Shown: one piece after another, positions 14,685 to 17,594 of the stretch
How positions within the stretch are numbered: the first letter of the stretch is position 1
Layout of the letters: the number at the start of each line of letters is the position of its first letter
Assembly: GCA_964535875.1 (NCBI GenBank)
Contig: CAZHUE010000039.1
Span: forward strand, 1-17,594
Length of the DNA stretch: 17,594 nt
Reading direction: 5' to 3'
Source: QPIN01 sp964535875
GTDB taxonomy: Bacteria > Pseudomonadota > Gammaproteobacteria > Methylococcales > Methylomonadaceae
Program-made: the position numbers and the translations under genes
The notes under the pieces: model-generated
Told to the model about the DNA's origin: nothing
What the model saw: the letters and a program-made list of their open reading frames with translations, nothing else
Databases searched by the model: none

Positions 14685-14839
14685 AACCTATTGGTGGCTA
14701 TTGATAATATTTTATATTAATGGCTTTATTTTAACTTTAATAAATGAAACTTGTTTGTACTTTTGATAAAACAGCATGCAACTTACGATGTATGGTGAAC
14801 TATTAATGGGTATATAAAAGCAAGTATGGGAAAGAGAAA
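14685..14839 (+). promoter_or_regulatory. rpsA leader region with AT-rich hairpins
   Basis: The 155 bp between cmk and rpsA hold two perfect AT-only hairpins, TAATAT/ATATTA (14705-14710 with 14714-14719) and TTTATT/AATAAA (14725-14730 with 14739-14744), then a GCATGC palindrome. In E. coli the rpsA leader folds into hairpins and is the site of autogenous repression by S1; a similar role here is inference. The Shine-Dalgarno before ATG 14840 is modest (AAAGAG), which would suit S1-dependent initiation. I saw no convincing -35/-10 pair. Confidence 0.35.
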
Positions 14840-16504
14840 ATGAGCGAAAGCTTTGCAGAATTATTTGAAGAAAGTCTAATCCGGACTGAAATGCGTCCAG
14901 GCGCAATGTTAATTGGAACTGTTATTGATATCGATAATGATTTTGTTATCGTCAGTGCACAAGCAAAATCAGAAGGTATCATTCCAAAATGGCAGTTTTT
15001 AACTGCTGATGGTGATCTGGAAGTTAATATTGGTGATGAGGTCGAGGTAGCCCTTGATTTATTCGAAGATGGATTAGGATCTACTCTTCTTTCCCGTGAT
15101 AAAGCCAAGAAAAATAGAGCTTGGGGCGAACTTGAAAAAGCCTTTGAAGCAGAAGAAACAATTGTTGGTCGAATTAATGGTAAAGTGCGTGGTGGTTTTA
15201 CTGTTGCAGTAGGTGCTTTGCGTGCCTTTTTACCAGGCTCACTGGTTGATGTTCGTCCGATTAGAGATACTACCTTCCTAGAAGGCCGTGATCTTGAGTT
15301 TAAGGTTATAAAGATTGACCAGAAGCGTAATAATGTTGTTCTTTCACGTCGTGCTGTTGTAGAAAAAGAATATAGTGCAGAAAGAGAAGAGTTATTAAAA
15401 ACTCTTGAAGATGGTGCCGTTGTTAAAGGAATTGTTAAAAACTTGACAGATTATGGTGCATTCATTGATTTAGGTGGTGTTGATGGGTTGTTACACATTA
15501 CGGATATGGCTTGGCGTCGAGTTCGCCATCCTTCTGAATGTGTTGAGATTGGCGAAGAAATTGAAGTTAAAGTTCTTAAATTCGATAAAGAGAAAACCCG
15601 TGTTTCATTAGGCATGAAGCAAATGGGTGAGGATCCATGGAAAGAAATTGCAAATCGCTACCCTGCAGGAACTCGAGTTTCTGGTAAAGTAAATAATTTG
15701 ACTGATTATGGTTGCTTTATTGAAATTGAAGAAGGTGTTGAGGGATTAGTTCATGTTTCAGAAATGGATTGGACTAACAAAAATGTTAACCCATCCAAAG
15801 TTGTTCAATTAGGTGACGGTGTTGAAGTCATGGTTTTAGAAATAGACGAAGAACGTCGTCGTATTTCACTAGGCATGAAACAATGTCGAACTAATCCATG
15901 GGATGAGTTTGCAGCCACTCATAACAAAGGTGACAAGATTACTGGTAAAATCAAATCAATTACAGACTTTGGTGTATTTATTGGTCTGGATGGTGGTATT
16001 GACGGCTTGGTTCACACTTCTGATATTACTTGGAATGAAGCAGATAAAGAAACTATTCGTAACTACAAAAAAGGTGATGAAGTTGAAACGGTCATCTTAG
16101 CAGTTGATTCTGAACGTGAGCGTATTTCTCTCGGTATTAAACAGCTAGAACAAGATCCATTTCAAAACTTTATTGGTTTGCATGATAAAAGCAGTTTGGT
16201 TAAAGGAATAGTTAAATCTGTTGATGCAAAAGGTGCCGTTATTGAGTTGTCTGAAAATGTTGAAGGCTATTTACGCGCATCAGAAATTCAACGTGATCGT
16301 GTTGAAGATGCAAGGACATTATTGAATGAAGGCGATGAAATTGAAGCTAAGTTTATTGGTGTCGATAAAAAGACAAAATCTATTTCATTGTCAATAAAAG
16401 CTAAAGATAATGACGAAGAAGCTACTGTTATAAAAGACTTTAGCAAGGAGAGTGCTACTGGTTCTGCTACATTAGGCGATATCTTTAAACAATTAGATAA
16501 ATAA
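14840..16504 (+). CDS. rpsA: 30S ribosomal protein S1
   Basis: A 554-residue S1, close to the 557 residues of E. coli. S1 binds mRNA upstream of the start codon and helps weakly structured or weak-Shine-Dalgarno messages onto the 30S subunit. Six S1 (OB-fold) repeats follow one another at about residues 22-88, 107-173, 194-262, 279-349, 366-436 and 453-522. Repeats 3-5 carry the clearest signature (G.V...TDYG.F[I/V].....GL.H.S[ED]), while 1, 2 and 6 are more divergent, as expected, because 1 and 2 bind the ribosome. Products of nearby genes (Cmk, IHF-beta) match the conserved gammaproteobacterial order. Probably autoregulated through its leader. Confidence 0.98.
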   Translation: MSESFAELFEESLIRTEMRPGAMLIGTVIDIDNDFVIVSAQAKSEGIIPKWQFLTADGDLEVNIGDEVEVALDLFEDGLGSTLLSRDKAKKNRAWGELEKAFEAEETIVGRINGKVRGGFTVAVGALRAFLPGSLVDVRPIRDTTFLEGRDLEFKVIKIDQKRNNVVLSRRAVVEKEYSAEREELLKTLEDGAVVKGIVKNLTDYGAFIDLGGVDGLLHITDMAWRRVRHPSECVEIGEEIEVKVLKFDKEKTRVSLGMKQMGEDPWKEIANRYPAGTRVSGKVNNLTDYGCFIEIEEGVEGLVHVSEMDWTNKNVNPSKVVQLGDGVEVMVLEIDEERRRISLGMKQCRTNPWDEFAATHNKGDKITGKIKSITDFGVFIGLDGGIDGLVHTSDITWNEADKETIRNYKKGDEVETVILAVDSERERISLGIKQLEQDPFQNFIGLHDKSSLVKGIVKSVDAKGAVIELSENVEGYLRASEIQRDRVEDARTLLNEGDEIEAKFIGVDKKTKSISLSIKAKDNDEEATVIKDFSKESATGSATLGDIFKQLDK

Positions 16505-16511
16505 TATAATG

Positions 16512-16541
16512 AGGAGCTTGTACAATTTTCTATGAGCCCCT
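16512..16541 (+). terminator. Weak candidate terminator after rpsA
   Basis: AGGAGCT (16512-16518) can pair with AGCCCCT (16535-16541) with one mismatch, around a 16-nt loop, followed by TTTAAATTTT. It starts 8 bp after the rpsA stop codon. The stem is short and the T run is broken, so termination may be partial. Confidence 0.35.
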
Positions 16542-16676
16542 TTAAATTTTGTAGAAGCTAGATTATTATAGGAGAAAGTGAAGGTTTAAATGCAAACGGT
16601 AATGTTTGTTGTAGTATTTGGTACACGGATATGAGCAGGAGAAAGTTTTAAAAACCTCATGTTTTTCAAATAAAGT

Positions 16677-16707
16677 CAACTATTATTTGAATTAAAGTTG
16701 TTTTTTT
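16677..16707 (+). terminator. Candidate short-stem terminator in the rpsA-ihfB gap
   Basis: CAACT (16677-16681) pairs with AGTTG (16696-16700), followed directly by seven T residues (16701-16707). The five-pair stem is short, with a 14-nt loop, so this is a weak candidate, but the T run is the clearest in the interval. Confidence 0.3.
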
Positions 16708-16840
16708 CATCATTTTGACTAGGGTTATAGTTATAGTAATAGCTATGAACTAATCAGTTTAGGTTAATCTAAGTTATAACTTGAAATAAGTTATGTCTAA
16801 TTATTCCTGAGAACTCCTTTTTATATTAGTAGGATCGAAC
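16708..16840 (+). promoter_or_regulatory. AT-rich upstream region of ihfB
   Basis: The rpsA-ihfB gap is 336 bp; this is the part nearest ihfB. It contains TTGACT (16715-16720), a good -35 match, but the -10 at proper spacing is poor; TATAGT at 16732-16737 is too close (11 bp). Downstream lies a palindromic block where AAGTTATAACTT is followed by AAGTTAT, able to form an ATAACTT/AAGTTAT hairpin. IHF genes are autoregulated in E. coli; a similar control here is possible but unproven. Confidence 0.3.
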
Positions 16841-17146
16841 GTGACTAAATCAGAATTAATTGAATCTTTAGCGCGCCAACTTTCTCATCTTGCGTTAAAA
16901 GATGTTGAATTGGCTGTAAAGTGTGTAGTAGAACATATGAGTGAAACTTTATCTTTAGGTGAAAGAATAGAGATAAGAGGTTTTGGGAGTTTTTCTCTAC
17001 ATCATAGAGCTCCTCGTATGGGGCGAAACCCAAAAACTGGGGAATCAGTTTCATTAACAGCAAAATATGTCCCACATTTTAAGCCAGGAAAGGAATTGCG
17101 AGATAGGGTAAATGATTCCCGTGAAAAGTATAGAATTATTGATTAA
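16841..17146 (+). CDS. ihfB: Integration host factor subunit beta
   Basis: A 101-residue HU/IHF-family DNA-bending protein that pairs with IHF-alpha and bends specific sites by about 160-180 degrees. The N-terminal helices (TKSELIESLARQL), the IEIRGFGSFSLHHR strands (43-56) and the arm-tip motif G61-R-N-P64-K-T-G with its intercalating proline are typical. The first residues MTKSELIE and the position after rpsA identify the beta rather than the alpha subunit or HU. It starts at GTG 16841, supported by AGGA (16831-16834) six bases upstream. lapA follows after 37 bp and is probably cotranscribed. Confidence 0.96.
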   Translation: MTKSELIESLARQLSHLALKDVELAVKCVVEHMSETLSLGERIEIRGFGSFSLHHRAPRMGRNPKTGESVSLTAKYVPHFKPGKELRDRVNDSREKYRIID

Positions 17147-17183
17147 ATACAGTTTTTTAGTGCAATAACATAGAGTTCTCTTA

Positions 17184-17435
17184 ATGAAGTTAATTATATT
17201 AATATTATTTTTAGTAGTTTTTGTTGTTGCACTGATTTTTTCAGTAATGAATTTTCATTTGGTACAAATAAACTTTGGCTTTAGGTCTATTTCATTACCA
17301 TTAGCAGTTGCTTTAACGATAAAATTGTTTGCTGGTATAGCAATAGGTTTATTAGTGGCATGGTTTCAAGTGCTGAAGTTAAAAGCGGACTATGCGAAGC
17401 TGAATAAACAGTTAAAAAATAAACAAAATAGTTAA
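17184..17435 (+). CDS. lapA: LapA-domain (DUF1049) inner-membrane protein
   Basis: An 83-residue protein with two transmembrane helices (about residues 3-22 and 39-63) separated by a short loop, NFHLVQINFGFRSISLPLA, which carries the N-x-x-x-V-x-I-N-F pattern of LapA/YciS proteins. A basic, polar C-terminal helix (64-83, rich in K, L, N and Q) suits a short cytoplasmic coiled coil. In E. coli LapA works with LapB in controlling lipopolysaccharide synthesis through LpxC turnover. Position directly after ihfB is conserved in pseudomonads. The usual partner lapB does not begin within the remaining 159 bp. The Shine-Dalgarno is weak, suggesting coupling to ihfB translation or a low yield. Confidence 0.85.
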   Translation: MKLIILILFLVVFVVALIFSVMNFHLVQINFGFRSISLPLAVALTIKLFAGIAIGLLVAWFQVLKLKADYAKLNKQLKNKQNS

Positions 17436-17594
17436 CCTTTTATAGTAGAAAAATAATAACCTCCTTCCCCTCCTGTTCCTAGTTTAGTCTTTATAGACGG
17501 TATTGCTAATATAGTATAGGTAATGTTCCCTTTCTTTTATGCATTAATAGCAATATAGACAGTTCAAGCATACGCACACTTTTCGTGTAGCATT
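17436..17594. other. Non-coding stretch at the window end
   Basis: No gene is recognised in the last 159 bp. A 7-bp inverted repeat TATTGCT/AGCAATA (17501-17507 with 17549-17555) and small hairpins (GTCT/AGAC at 17487-17498, ACAC/GTGT near 17577-17589) are present, but none has the shape of a strong terminator. A minus-strand frame is open from the window edge for 28 codons, too short to judge. Confidence 0.4.

Noticed and set aside
16590..16634. A 14-codon frame (MQTVMFVVVFGTRI) after rpsA, preceded by a purine-rich stretch
   Set aside because: It is very short, with no attenuator-type codon run or linked hairpin. It could be chance.
17511..17594. Minus-strand frame open from the right edge for 28 codons (ending ...MHKRKGTLPILY)
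   Set aside because: It is too short, with no recognisable family and no terminator after it. It could be the end of a leftward gene but cannot be supported from this window.

Overview
The window is chromosomal DNA from an AT-rich gammaproteobacterium. The best evidence is the block gyrA-serC-pheA-hisC-tyrA/aroA-cmk-rpsA-ihfB-lapA, all on the + strand. This order, including the fused TyrA-AroA protein, is known from Pseudomonas-type gammaproteobacteria and not from enterics, which have serC-aroA and separate cmk-rpsA-ihfB. I cannot name the genus. The low GC and the heme-containing chemoreceptor would fit a methanotroph-like or sulfur-oxidiser-like lineage, but that is a guess. One run of 29 Ns and one single-base frameshift in a homopolymer show that this is draft-quality sequence.

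Layout. 1-128 (-): the N-terminus of a probable exported protein, cut by the window edge. 129-420: a divergent intergenic region with a perfect 16-bp palindrome and a ~136-bp hairpin-rich repeat. 421-1092 (+): a lipoprotein, separated from the convergent ssb gene (1190-1693, -) by a bidirectional terminator. 1806-3569 (-): a chemoreceptor with a periplasmic c-type-heme (CxxCH) domain, containing the N gap. 3743-5348 (+): a probable three-gene operon of low-molecular-weight tyrosine phosphatase, exported Dabb-domain protein and dienelactone-hydrolase-family enzyme. 5349-5868: two ~150-bp nested palindromes of one repeat family on either side of a candidate promoter. 5869-14684 (+): a tightly packed gyrA-serC-pheA-hisC-tyrA/aroA-cmk run in which several genes overlap by 1-4 nt. 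14685-14839: leader with AT-rich hairpins. 14840-16504: rpsA. 16841-17435: ihfB and lapA. 17436-17594: no gene recognised.

How the genes work together. SerC makes phosphoserine. AroA makes EPSP on the way to chorismate. PheA and TyrA take chorismate/prephenate to phenylpyruvate and to the tyrosine branch, and HisC supplies aminotransferase activity for histidinol phosphate and/or aromatic keto acids. Cmk (nucleotides), RpsA (translation), GyrA (supercoiling) and IHF-beta (DNA bending) make this a growth-linked cluster.

Most notable signals. The pair of palindromes upstream of gyrA have identical architecture and core, while their outer arms are unrelated in sequence yet still self-complementary, and one stem pair has changed T-A to A-T. 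This is direct evidence of selection on, or mechanistic maintenance of, a folded structure. Other notable points are the pheA frameshift, which can be placed at one missing T at 9978-9980, the heme-c chemoreceptor, and the probable mis-sized gap in its signalling tip.
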